From Nissolia schottii (taxonomy: Eukaryota > Streptophyta > Magnoliopsida > Fabales > Fabaceae), in NCBI GenBank assembly GCA_003254905.1, contig QANU01105209.1:712354-776353 (forward strand): DNA of 64,000 nucleotides, written 5' to 3'. A model generated the notes under the pieces. It searched no databases, was not told the origin of the DNA, and saw only the letters and a program-made list of their open reading frames with translations. Positions 49,269 through 61,106 of the stretch are shown here, one piece after another. The number at the start of each line of letters is the position of its first letter. Positions within the stretch are counted from its first letter, which is position 1. Position numbers and translations under genes: made by a program.

Positions 49269-51589
49269 ATCTTATGGCCTATACTTGTTACACTGATTTT
49301 GATAAGTCAATTAGCATCATGTCGTTGGAGAGTGCTATCTGGATTCGAGATTTACAAACGAGCGAGAGTGGCGGTGGAGAAGAAGATGATAATCGAAGCC
49401 CTAAGGAAGAGAGAAAAAAAAATAAATAGCTTATAATTTTTTTTACGGGAAAACAAACAGGGCATTGAAAGAGAAAAACGAGGGTGATGTGAAGCGTACA
49501 AGTTACCTGAATGAATTGGCGAGGAAAAGAGGAAGGGAGAGAGGGAAACTGGTGCACCGCTAGCTGCAAAATGTAGGGTTTGGGGATTGACAATGCAGCT
49601 TCGAGAAGATGAAATGAAGAGCGTTTCAATGAGGAAGCGATTCAAGTTGGAATTCGAAGAAATGAAGCAAGAGAGCAATATATAAAATAAAATAAAATCT
49701 CTACTATAAAAAATAGTAAATGTTATGTTCAGAATAATCATCAAGTTTTAGTGACCTGACCCAAGAGTTGGGACCAAAACGCCCACGGCCGGTTACCTTA
49801 AAAAGCACCTCTTACACCACCACCCTTCTTGGGTTGAGTGATTTCTACACTGAATCGTTTGGTGTCTAAAGACAAATCTACCCCTTCATTGTGCATGTCC
49901 TATAAATGTGATCTTTTTCCTTTTTAAGTGTACCAATACATTTTAACAAGAGTCATTCTCGTATGAGAATTCAATTTCACAATTACATTTATAAATAATG
50001 ATAAATTTTACTTCCAAAATTTATTAAATTAAGTTATTATAATATCATTTCTTCTTTATTAATGGATGACCTACATTTAATAATGAAGCCACTGTTTTAT
50101 TGTAAAATTTTTATTTAAAAATAAATAAAACATGAGATTTAATATCAATCATTAATTGTTATATACATTAATTTTTTTTACATTACCATTTAATTAAATA
50201 TTGTCTAAAAATTGTTTTGAGTTACTTAAAAAGTATGTATTTGTAATAATTTGATTAAATAATAATATAAAAAACTTTACTCAATTACCATTTGATTTTT
50301 GCCCCAATCTTCTTAGCTTTTTGGTCTATACTCATTGCATGTAATAATTTTTTCAATTCCAAATTTATAATAAAAAATATTTATCTTCACCCACTAAACC
50401 TTCTCTTTAAGGGTGGGAATAGGTTGCCTATTAAGGTGACGTATTTATAAAATCAACATATCAAGACAAATTCTTAACCATCATGTTAGTATCACTTTCT
50501 TATGCATACATATTTAGTAATATAATTTATTATTTTAATTTTAATTTCTAGAAATTCTAAATTAAAGAACTCTATCTCTCCTTTATTTCTTATTTTCACA
50601 TTAAAAGGTAAAAAATTACAATTCAATTATACATGTTTGCTCATGTGCAGGGGTGAATAAACAAACCAAGTATAGTTGCTCGTTTTGTTTATGTGTTTTA
50701 TTTAATTGTTTGTGTTAGAGTAATATGTTTAAATGTTTCATTATTGAAAGTTTAAATTTATGCTGTTGATGATGTAACTTTTTTCTTGATCTATGCAGTT
50801 GCATTTTGGATTGATGTATTAATTTTCGTTTAAATATTAAATTTTTGTTGATCTAATAGATTTTTTATATGTGGATGTTCAAGCTTTATTTAAATATTTA
50901 ACCAGTCATAATAAACAAGCCATAGTAACAAATTATGGTAAACAAGTCAAATAACAAATTTTTTATAAGAAAAATATATAGATAGGACTACCAGACCAAA
51001 CCTTCCAAACAAGTTAGGCTGAAAAAAAAGCCTTTCATTGCTAAAAAAAAAACTTTCATAAATAAAAAATTAATAAGACAGACTCAACCGGTTAAAGACG
51101 TTCCATCCCTACTTCTCTCACTCACATCTGTTACCATTTTCATCCGCTTTACCTACACAATCCATTTATCGGTCACCATATTAATACTGTCAAGACCCGC
51201 TAATACAAATCATCAAATCCTCGCAATGCTTTTAATACAGCGATTACATGTTCATAATAATTTTCAATTTCAATTTCTTTTTTATCAGAGTATCCGACTT
51301 TCATAGAATTATTATGCTTACTCAAGACACGCCTTTTCATTTAAACCTTGAAGACAAAATAATGTCTTTTTTTTTTTCCCTAGACATTGCATTGACATGA
51401 ACTAAGAATTTAAAAAAAAAAAAAAAGTAATAAATATTCTAAAGTAGGAAATACAATAAATAATTCAAAATATTTATTAATCAAATTTCATAATATAAAA
51501 ATATAATTAAAAAAGAACAATCTACACTATCAAAATAAAAAAGAATGGTCAAAATAAAGTTAACAGTCTAAGAAAAGAGGGGGGGAAAT
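49269..51589. other. Upstream region of the ARID gene and AT-rich spacer
   Basis: 49,269-49,740 is the leader/promoter of the ARID gene; parts (for example GGGAAAACAAACAGGGCA at about 49447, and GGGGATTGACAATG near 49580) are repeated upstream of the second ARID copy. The remaining 1.8 kb is AT-rich, with a possible hAT-like element at about 50647-51115. No gene seen. Confidence 0.5.
50647..51115. mobile_element. Possible hAT-like non-autonomous element
   Basis: Left end GCAGGGGTGAATAAACAAACC, and right end whose reverse complement is GTAGGGATGGAACGTC, recall the CAGGGGTG-type ends of hAT MITEs. The inverted match is only about 8 bp, and no duplicated target site was confirmed. Confidence 0.3.
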
Positions 51590-53254
51590 CTAAGGTTTGA
51601 TGATATGGAAGGATTGCTTCAACTCAACCAACTTCTGTTTGAAGGACTCCTTCACCACACGAGCTTCTTTAGCAGCTGCATCTGACGCTTTCAAATTGTC
51701 AACCACTTCTCTACTCTCTTTCAGCCAAACCACAATGTTCTTCTTCAGCTCATAAGTTGCAGAGTCACTAGACTTCAACATGTCTTGCAGCTTTGCCTTT
51801 CTGTCCATTAAAGCTTTAAGTTGGGTCTCCAATGCTGCTTGTTCTGTGTTCATCTCTGAAAGCTTATCTTTGATACTAGAAGCATTGTTAGAGAAGCTGG
51901 CTCGTTTCTCTTTGGCCGTCTCCAACTCATTATGGAGTCTATTCCTCGAGACAACCAACTTCTGGTGGTTGGCCAATGTTTCTTGGGCAGGAGGGAAGTT
52001 AGTGAGAAAATCTTCAAAAAACAGTCGAGCCTTGGAAGCGACGGTGAGGAGGTATGTAGGAAGGTGTGACTCTAACTGTGCCAATTGATTCAAGTTGTCG
52101 AGAAGGTGCTGTTTAACCTCACCATCCTCGGCCAAAGCATCGACAGCAGTATCCAAGAGGTTGCGAATGTTAAGTAGGAGAGTGATGGCCGGAAGACTTG
52201 GACCATCTGACACCGAGTGAACTGAAGTAGTCTTTAGCGGATAACAATGAAAGCTCTCTGATAGCACCCTCTCCATCTCAGCTAACAATTCACACTCATC
52301 AGGATGGTCAGCAGGGAGATCCCCAATCTCCTCGACCAGAAAGTCTGCCACCACATCTTCTATGTCGTCAAACATGGGCTTAGAATGGTGAATGGGGGAT
52401 GGAAGATCATTTGAATCACGAGGAATTTGGGTTTTCACGCCTTTCTCAGCACCACCATTGGTTGAAATCAATTCTAAACCAAGGGGGTTATTGTGAACCT
52501 GTACAAAAATAAAAATAGAACTCAGCAAAATCGATGTAAAAAAATAAGATAAGCAAGTTAGAAAGACTAAAGACATGATTAGACCACAAGAGCCTTGTCA
52601 AGGTGCTGAAAACTTTCTTGGAGCTCCCTCGCGGTTTTCTCTTCATATTGCACTGACACTTCTTTAAGGCCAGTGCTATAATTTGGAGTAGTCCAAGAGG
52701 GAGCTGGAGCCTGAAAAGATAAAAGGACTTGGCGTTAGAAACTTGAAATAACAAATAATTTGACGTACAAATTCACTAGTTGACAATCACCTTCGCACAA
52801 GCAGTTTTCATTGACTTAGGAGCCCTAGTCATTGAAGCATGAATTTTTCGACTCTTAGAAATTGGTTGCTTTACCAAACTCTGGTTGGACGAATTAACTT
52901 TTCTTTTTCTCTTATTCTGACCAGCTTCTTCTTCCTCGTCACCAGACCAACTTTCCATGGGCTTCACTTCGGTTACTGCAAAACATAAGAGTAAAGCTAG
53001 TAAAAGAGGAAACTTAAATGGTTTTTTAAAATCTTCAAGCTTAAGGTCCGGATTGACAGTCCAAGCAATACTGAAGCAAGCACTACACTCTGCATCATGG
53101 ACAACCTTCTTTTCGCTATTCACCATGTCATCAGACTCATGAAAAACAACCCACACGTGTCAAGGGTCCCATTTTACTTAAATTTTAGATTTTTTTCAAA
53201 AGCAAAAATCTCTTTAATGTGCATACCTGTGATCTTCTTTGTTGGAATGCCAAT
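51590..53254 (-). CDS. Coiled-coil protein of unknown function, possibly transposon-derived; may be the 3' half of a chimeric ARID gene
   Basis: Four exons with good splice sites (53227-53254, 52791-52975, 52585-52710, 51590-52498) join in phase to about 415 aa. The start is a basic, nuclear-type region (GDEEEEAGQNKRKRKVNSSN). A 302-residue last exon begins VHNNPLGLELISTNGG, continues with an acidic stretch (DDIEDVVADFLVEEIGDLP) and ends in long heptad-like helices (HNELETAKEKRASF, LETQLKALMDRKAKLQDML, AAAKEARVVKESFKQKLVEL). There is no initiator Met in the first short exon. I do not recognise the family with certainty; the mix of basic linker and C-terminal coiled coil reminds me of plant-mobile-domain proteins carried by transposons. 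The phase of its first exon fits the last ARID-copy exon (53645-53737). A longer version of the second exon, open to 53156, is possible. Expression is unknown. Confidence 0.55.
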
Positions 53255-53644
53255 CTGCACATCAACAAATTTGTCAGTCATTCTACCGCAACATTTTTCC
53301 ATAAGAGACGAGACGCTATGAGAAAAATAGTATGCAGACCTCCTTCAGTCAAAAATATAACAACATTATGTTTACACACACACACATTTGACTAGTTTAC
53401 TTAATATATAAGCCAGATCTTTAACTCTAGCATCCATTTTTGTTGAAGTCCAGTTATGTGAAGCACATTTGCTTAACACCCCAACTTCTGTATCTTGCAA
53501 AAAAATTAAAGAAATAAGGAGCTTATTCATGTTCATACTTCATAATTTATGAGACCTATCATATGACAAAAGGAAAACAACAGGTGATCTTGTATAGTAT
53601 TTCATGCAACCATGCAATCAAACTAGAGAATAAAAAATACAAAC

Positions 53645-55567
53645 CTCTTTTTTCACACGTGAAGATTGATGGAATGGTCCAACAGGGAGGTGTAGCTCTC
53701 CAACCTCTCTTTTATGCTTTTCATACTCTAAAAGTACCTGAAAAAAAATTGAAAATTTTAAGGAACAAAGGAGACCAGCAGATCATACAAGTGGCTGAAA
53801 AAGGTAACAAAAGTCACAATTGAAATGGTACAAGGCAATAAAGGAGACATAATGGCATCTCTTTGTTTCAGTTTCATAGACATCAATTCAAACAGAAACT
53901 GATACCACATCATAGGATGTCTCAGAAAAAACTTTAGCCATTTCTTCTAGTATCAACAATAGTTAAAGTCTATCAAAATGATCAATGCTTGCAATAAGAA
54001 AGATTCAGTCTCACTAATAATTAAGGACAAGATTATTACTAAACATGAAATCTATGAAAAATAAATATTTACCTTCTCATAAAAGGTTCTAAACATCCAT
54101 GAGACTGAAGTGCAAGTCCTGTGAGAGAGAAGTATTCAACGTAATAATGAGCAAAGGATATTGGCTTTGAAATGAATTGTTGGAAGACTTTTTATCTCTT
54201 AGAAACTAAATATATGTGCTGATAACAATCAGTTATAAACAACTACGAGACTACAAAGTGCTCATCAATGATAGTAAACAGCAGAAATACCAGATGCAGG
54301 GCTAAGCAGGCTTAGTAAGAACTAGAGACGGACACACACAGGACGAGATGATGAGCAGAGTGAAAAAAAAAAAAAGAGTCAATTGAAGCAATGTCATACT
54401 CAACTTCAGTATTAATTATTAAAATTAAAATACTCGAATGGTCAAGTGTTATGAAATATACTTTTTTGTATTATGAAATATGTTTTACGATATTTGTTTG
54501 ATAGTATGATTTATTACTTTGGACCCTCTATTAGATACTTTCAGGATCCATCCCTGGTCAAATCTAAAAAACAATTAATATATCTAGGTCTTACTTGGGG
54601 GGATGGAAAGACTCTCCTACTTGCCGCCACAACATGGATGCAGTTAGCTGCAAATAATCAGTAGGTAAGATCAGTTCTGTCACCTACTAGCAATGATTAA
54701 TTAAAACAGGCCCAAAACATTATATCACCTGACTTGAACAGAATTTATAAATGTCAAACAAACAAACATGAAATGATATATTTCATTAAAGACATGAATA
54801 AGATTGAATTTTTAAGCAATCACAATAGTGGCACTCTTGGTTCGAAGTTCGCGACATATATCCAAGACAGCAGCATTAAACTTTAGAACGAAACAACCAC
54901 GGAGACGACCAACAAGCATACAACGAGATGAGGAGTCAATAATAACATAGGAGATGGATCCATACCACTTCATGGCCACCTAGTCTGATAACAGTCCTCC
55001 ATAACCTACAGAGCCCGTGGGAAAGTAAGTAATCAGCTACCAGAACAGCAAAGAAATTCATCAAAAACAAGTATCTAGGAGTGGCAGGGAAAGCAATCTT
55101 ATACGCACTTAAGCCAATTTAGTGGCCGTCCATAAAACTTAGGAGGCTTAAATTCCAAGGACCTCTCTCTATGGAAATTCTCCAGCTCTTTCATAAATGC
55201 TTCGCGCTCCGAATATGAACCAGACTCGTCATTATCATCACCCATCTGCAGGGTGAAAGGTATGATAATTAATCAACTAATTAACTACCATGTTCGAAAA
55301 AGGATTAACGATTGTTGATTAACAACACGTAACTCTGTTATCTACCTCAGCTTCATTCAGCAGCACGTTCTTCATGTTCCTAACATTCTTTCTTCTGGGC
55401 TTTTGAGTGATGAAATTATGGAGCGAAGGGGTTTTAGCCTCATCACCCATCAATTGACATTGGTGTAGCTGTTGTTGGGGTTGCTGCAAAGCGGCATCAG
55501 CAAGAAGCTCCATTTCGGGGTTGACACCGCTAGTGTTATTACAGTCTCTCTCACCATTCTCCATCAT
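53645..55567 (-). pseudogene. Partial tandem duplicate of the ARID gene (ARID part only, HSP20-like part absent)
   Basis: Six exons match exons 1-6 of the neighbouring ARID gene in order, phase and length: 55346-55567, 55109-55245, 54966-55005, 54595-54647, 54073-54118, 53645-53737 (197 aa). The sizes 40, 53, 46 and 93 nt are identical to the parent; exon 1 is shorter (222 against 372 nt) and exon 2 is 3 nt longer. The ARID reads MKELENFHRERSLEFKPPK, LWRTVIRLGGHEVL, ASMLWRQVGESFHPP, SWMFRTFYEKVLLEYE. No stop or frameshift is seen, so it may still be coding. Exons 7-13 have no counterpart: similarity, including intron sequence, stops near 53,385. It is listed as a pseudogene because the gene is truncated, but splicing into the exons at 51590-53254 would give a frame of about 612 aa. 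Confidence 0.75.
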
Positions 55568-58500
55568 TCTGGTAGCACAGTGATCACGATCGTAAACTCA
55601 ACGCAATAACAAACAAGCTATCATGCATGGTATCATGAGATGAGAGTGCAATTTGAATTCCAGATTGATAATAAGAAAGTGATAATCAGAGCCCTAAGCG
55701 GGAATTTTTTTTTAAGAAAGAGATTACGGTTTTATGGGAAAACAAACAGGGCACTGAAAGTAGAAAGAGGGAGAAATGTGTGAGTGATTCGCAGCATAGC
55801 GTACCTGAATTGGAGGAGGCGGAAACTGATCCCAACGCTAGCGTAGCCGCCAAGTTGGGGTTTTGGGGATTGACAATGAATGTAGCAGCTGCTTCTTCAG
55901 AATGTATGTATTGTTTTTGTTTTCTTTAGGGGAAAATGAAATTCATTCTCTCATATCTGGAAACTTTCGCATGCCTCAGAGAAATTCTTACTTTTACTGT
56001 AGAGAAAATAATTTCGTACCTTTTATATTTTGGGTTTCAATAATTTATATCATTTTAATAATAGATGATAAATATAGTGCAGGATTTCTCTGCCTCTTGG
56101 TTAGTGCAGGATTCATGCGAATCGTTCCGGGTTTTGAGAGAAGCCTCGTGGATTGTTGCTTTTATGCCAAAAGACCATCTTACCCCTTTATTCTGCATGG
56201 TGTCAGTTGGACTTGGCTACCTAGCGTTTTATTTTTCCCTTTTTTTTATTAGATAAATCTCTTGTTTTATCTCATAGTTATTAATTACACCTAATTTGGT
56301 ATAACTACAAAATCAAGAGGATTTAACCCTTTTTTTTTGGCAAAGGAATTAAACTAAAGAAGAAAAAAAAATTGAACTAATATCCGGACTTCAACAATCA
56401 TAATATGTCATGCTTAACTAATGGTAGAAAATCCACTTTATCTTATTAATTAAAAAATGCAATTGAAAATATTCATTCACGTTAACAACTCATCAAGAGC
56501 ATAAGATCTCGGCCTGCAAATCTGCCTTATACAGTCACTTTCACAAATCACATTACTACATTCGTTCTGCCAAGCAAAATCTAGTACTTGTAAACTCAAT
56601 CAACGTTACCCCTTCATAAAGAACTATGGCTGTGAAAACAATAAAGCTTATATCAAAAAAATAAACTGTTTTATTTACATTATATAATAAAGTCACTTTT
56701 AAATAAGAATTGACCGTGATTTTTTCGTTTTTTGGGAACAATAACGGGCTTTTTGTGGGGTCAATAATAATGGGCCTTTTATTAAGTTGATTTTGGTTTT
56801 GTTGGAGTGATGGGGCTTTAGGTGTCCCTTCTGATCTGTACAGACCCAACTACGTTTTCAAAGTCTCATTTGTTTTTCTTTTTTTATAGTTTCAGAGGCC
56901 TCAATGTCCATTTTTATTTTGTTTCATCAATAAAATAAGCTAAAGACGTTAATCACCAACAATACATTTTCGGTCAACCAAGGAAATGACTTTTACATGG
57001 TGAGATGGTTCCACGGGAAAAAGGCCAGCCCAATGGACCTGTTTATAACAAGGATGTGAAAAAGGTTCATTCTAATAGGAGATTTGCCTCTTGAAAAAAA
57101 AAAATTAAATTAAAGCTATGTTTGGATGGTTGAGTAAAGATGGAATGACACGGAAGGAATGACTTGTTTTATTAAAAATATAGGGAAGTGATTCTAAACG
57201 GTTATTTAAAAATAAAAAAAAGGGTACTTAGCTTTTATGAGAAACAAAGAAAAACGAGCCACCATATTAGTGGGGGAAATTAATCTTCAAGGGTGAGCTC
57301 GAAGAGAAACATATGCCCCATGCATATATGGTGGACAATACCACCTACTACTAGTGCTTACATATTCACCTGTGACAGTGAGAGGCCATTTGATCAGAAC
57401 GCGTGCGTGCCCAAATATCATGTCTAATTTCGTGGGAGAACAATATTTGTTGGTCTTCACCACGTGATTAAGAAGAAGAGGAATATAAACTTGAATGAAA
57501 CTTCGTCACATCACACACCATCCAGGTTCAACCCACATTTGTAATCCGAGTTTCAAATAAAATTGCGCGACAATTCTTTAATTAATTTCTTTTACATTAA
57601 TATCGACAATTTCTTTAGCATATAAACATGAGAGTCTAGTTAATGGTATTACTTTCTTTTAAATTGAATTCGTTTAATTGGGGGGATACCATTTTAACAC
57701 CTCGCATACTTACGGATAATAAAGTGAGTTTTATTAATTTTATTGAGGACATGCTTACTTGTTAAAATTGTATTTATACAATAATTTTTATAGTCATAAG
57801 TACTAACAAATGATTAACATGGTTCCTATCGTAAAAACATGACAAAGCGATACCAACATAGTGAAATCCAAGGCCAGAACGTGAGTTCATGAGTTGGGTG
57901 GGTGGTAGCAAAATCCGTAGAACCACGCGGAAACTGACCGGTGTGGGGCTTGCTTTTTTTTTTTCTTTTTTTTAAATAACGAGGCTAAAGCCCAAAGAAA
58001 GAAACAACAAAAAATAATCTAACTTCCACGAGGCCAGGCAATCTGTATTAGATCATTCAGAAGAAGAGAGTGAGTAACTGCAAGCGCTATATCAAAGTCA
58101 AAAACCTCAAAAAAAAAGTAGGTTATGACTTAAATGAACAAGACAATCTCTGACGCGATTGAAAGTATGGGGCTTGCTAGTACCTCATGACCTTGACACA
58201 TCTCAAGCCACAATCCCGCAACAACAGCCCAATGAGTGACTCATACAATTAAACAGTGTAACATGCAACTTTTGGAAAAGGGGATCCACAGATTCTATAG
58301 CTTCATAATCATATCCGACAGAGACACATGGATGATTCTAGCTCGTTCGATGGAAGATTATCTTCACATAGAGTAAACCTTCGTTTTAGGATTTAAAGTT
58401 GGTACCATATGTCATATTAATCTGTGTTGTGGATAATATATATTTTTTTTTTTGTAGTTTTTGATATTATGAAAAGTTGATCAAATTAATTATTTAACAT

Positions 58501-60901
58501 TAATCAAATTAATATTTTTTATGAATTAATTTAATCAACTTTTAATAACGCCAATAATCGTAAAATGCATTTCAATAATTAAAAAATTAATATGATTGGT
58601 GCTATTATCTTCAATGACTAAAATAAATGTTTATTCTTTTGAGAGAAAAGTCTAATATAAAAGACATAAATCAGTAAACTAAATAAACAATTATGCCCGA
58701 ACTTTGCATCTTACTCCTACTTATCTATTCTTTACTTAAGTCATTGTTAATTGATACATAATCTCATTACCCATACTTAAAACCACAACTGGGAATAGAT
58801 AATAGGTTAGGTAATGCATAAAATACCGAATTCGTTTTGAAAGTGATGATCAACAAAAAGGTCCCAACTTTTGGTAAATAAGGCTGTTATTGCTCGTTGA
58901 GAGATGGTCCACCCGCACTAGAGTGATTTAGTGATTACTCAGCCAAATGAAACCAACGCCAGCCATACGATCATGCCTTCCCTGCCACATGCCCGATCGA
59001 AAAGAAATATGTAGACGCAAAACATGAACAAGAATTCTTTGTCTTTTACGTACCAAAGAAGCCAATACTCATTGCATTGATAAGTTGTGGTCGAAATCTT
59101 TGATTTCCCTCACATGTATGTGTGTATGTTGTTAGGTGTATTGGATTTTTGGTCCCCCAGGGCAGAGCCAGAGTCCAAGTTTGAGCTTCTAACCGTAATG
59201 AACAGCAAACTATATAGTGGAGATAATGCAATGTCCCCATCATGTATAGTTTGAAACTTAGTTAGCTATTAGCTTTGGTTTGAAATATTAATCGTGTCAA
59301 ATGTGGTGACGATACTTCCTCCATCTTAAATTAATCGTCATTTTTACTTATTTATTTATTTATTAATAAATTAATGTATTTAAATATAATTGTGTTTAAA
59401 TATATTGATCTATGAATGAACAAAAATAATAAAAGTAACAATTAATTTAGGACAAAGTGAATACTAAAATTATAAGATGAAATGTATACATTGAGACATA
59501 ATAATACTATACAAACGGAGAGAGAGAGCGTTGTCTGGATCAAGAGGGTAATTTTCCGAATCCGTAATTGGATTTTTTACCCAACTTGCAAATCTTTTTT
59601 TTTCTTTCTTTCTTATGAGCAATCAAACAGAGGGAAAATATGTTAGTTGAAAATGTAACTAGGCAAGAATTTCTCTAGTTGAAGGAAGGACGGTGTTAGG
59701 CAATAGGAAACTAGGCAGGACTGGACCGAAAATAAACCGGCCATCTGCAACTGCATGCATTGAGAGTAACGCCGTGTACGGCTCAACTCAATTGGCGTTA
59801 GTCAATAGGGACATCACCACTCACTTGTTTGTCATTTTAGTGGCTGGGAGCCACCACATGGGTAGTTTGCATCCGCTGTTTCCATGCGGAGATATACCTT
59901 AGATGTAACACGAATAGGTTATAACAAGGAAAAAGTGCAATTATTTTTTAAAGTGACATATGTTATCATTAAATTATTAAAATGAGATATGTAATTGTTT
60001 TAATAATGAAATCTCTTATTTTACTTTAGAACGAAGAATTTTACTTTAAAGGATCCAAATATAAAGAAAAAAATTCTTAGTTGCTCTTTAAGTAATAAAT
60101 TTTTAAAAAAAGATATTTATACATGGACTAACATACATCTTGTAAAAGAAGTGAGAGAAAGATAAAAAATAGAGGAAAAAAAAAATGTAAATAGTAAGTC
60201 TGGTATGTTTCGTAAATAGATTGTTTAGGTGTTTGCGACAAAACATCTAAATTTTTCTTGCTGCCATCCATTTTTAATTTGACAGGTTAATGAAATGTGA
60301 ATAGTAAAAAACAGAAGTTCACGTATCAAGTAATGAATGAAAAAAAATCATAGTTTCTCTCAAAGGACGATCAAGTTTCCTTATATTGTATCTTACACCA
60401 TTCACATGTTTTTGAAATCCTGAAAAGACAATGCAACCCATAAATAGGAATGGCGAGAATAATATGTGGAATAAAATACATTTTTTTTATGACTCGAATG
60501 AACAGATGAGAGTAAAAGAACTCTCATGTTATAAGAGCAGCTAACAATTTCTATATAGAAGACATTGCCCCAACCGAATTTCCACGTGTACTAACAAAAA
60601 CTCAAAGAAAAATAACGCGATGATACAAACACCAAGTACTCTTTTTTAAGGGAATAATAACGTTTTAGTTATAAACTTGTTTTTTTTTTTTGGAGGTATA
60701 CTCAACCTAACCTAGCCTAACCTATTATGCATGTATTTGAATTTTGTATAGAGGTACATCTCTCTCTCTATAGAATTTTGTTTGTCTTAAGGTGAGCCAT
60801 GTACAGTTAAATGACATTTCTGCATGGTTATAGAGGGGGTAGAGTCTTCACGCCTTCAACGGTCTAAGGTGATATGATGTAACTCATGTAAGCCTTTGGT
60901 C
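55568..60901. other. 5.3 kb intergenic region between the ARID copy and the transporter gene
   Basis: 55,568-55,895 is the duplicated ARID promoter/leader. The rest is AT-rich with short poly-A/T runs and a GA repeat near 59516-59527. A segment at about 57115-57135 (CTATGTTTGGATGGTTGAGT) recalls MITE ends but no partner was found. No gene or RNA was supported. Confidence 0.45.
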
Positions 60902-60909
60902 TATATAAG
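60902..60909 (+). promoter_or_regulatory. TATA box of the transporter gene
   Basis: TATATAAG, about 200 bp upstream of the ATG at 61107. It is the clearest TATA element in the proximal region, though the leader it implies is rather long. Confidence 0.5.
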
Positions 60910-61106
60910 GAGAGAGATTCTTGCCTACACACGACTGCATCATATATGCCACTACCTTAAGAGTGGTTCTTATTTAATTTCTCATTGTGTATGGTCACTG
61001 AGAAACAGACTCCTAGCTACTACACATCCTTTAATTCTTTGTCTCTGCGTTTCTGGTATTTGCCTATCCGTGCAAGTGATCTCATATATTAAATTTAACT
61101 GCGAAG

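Noticed and set aside
55863..56256. 129-codon plus-strand frame downstream of the duplicated ARID promoter
   Set aside because: Hydrophobic, Phe/Tyr-rich translation of AT-rich DNA with no family features; part lies in the duplicated promoter, where no gene is expected on this strand.
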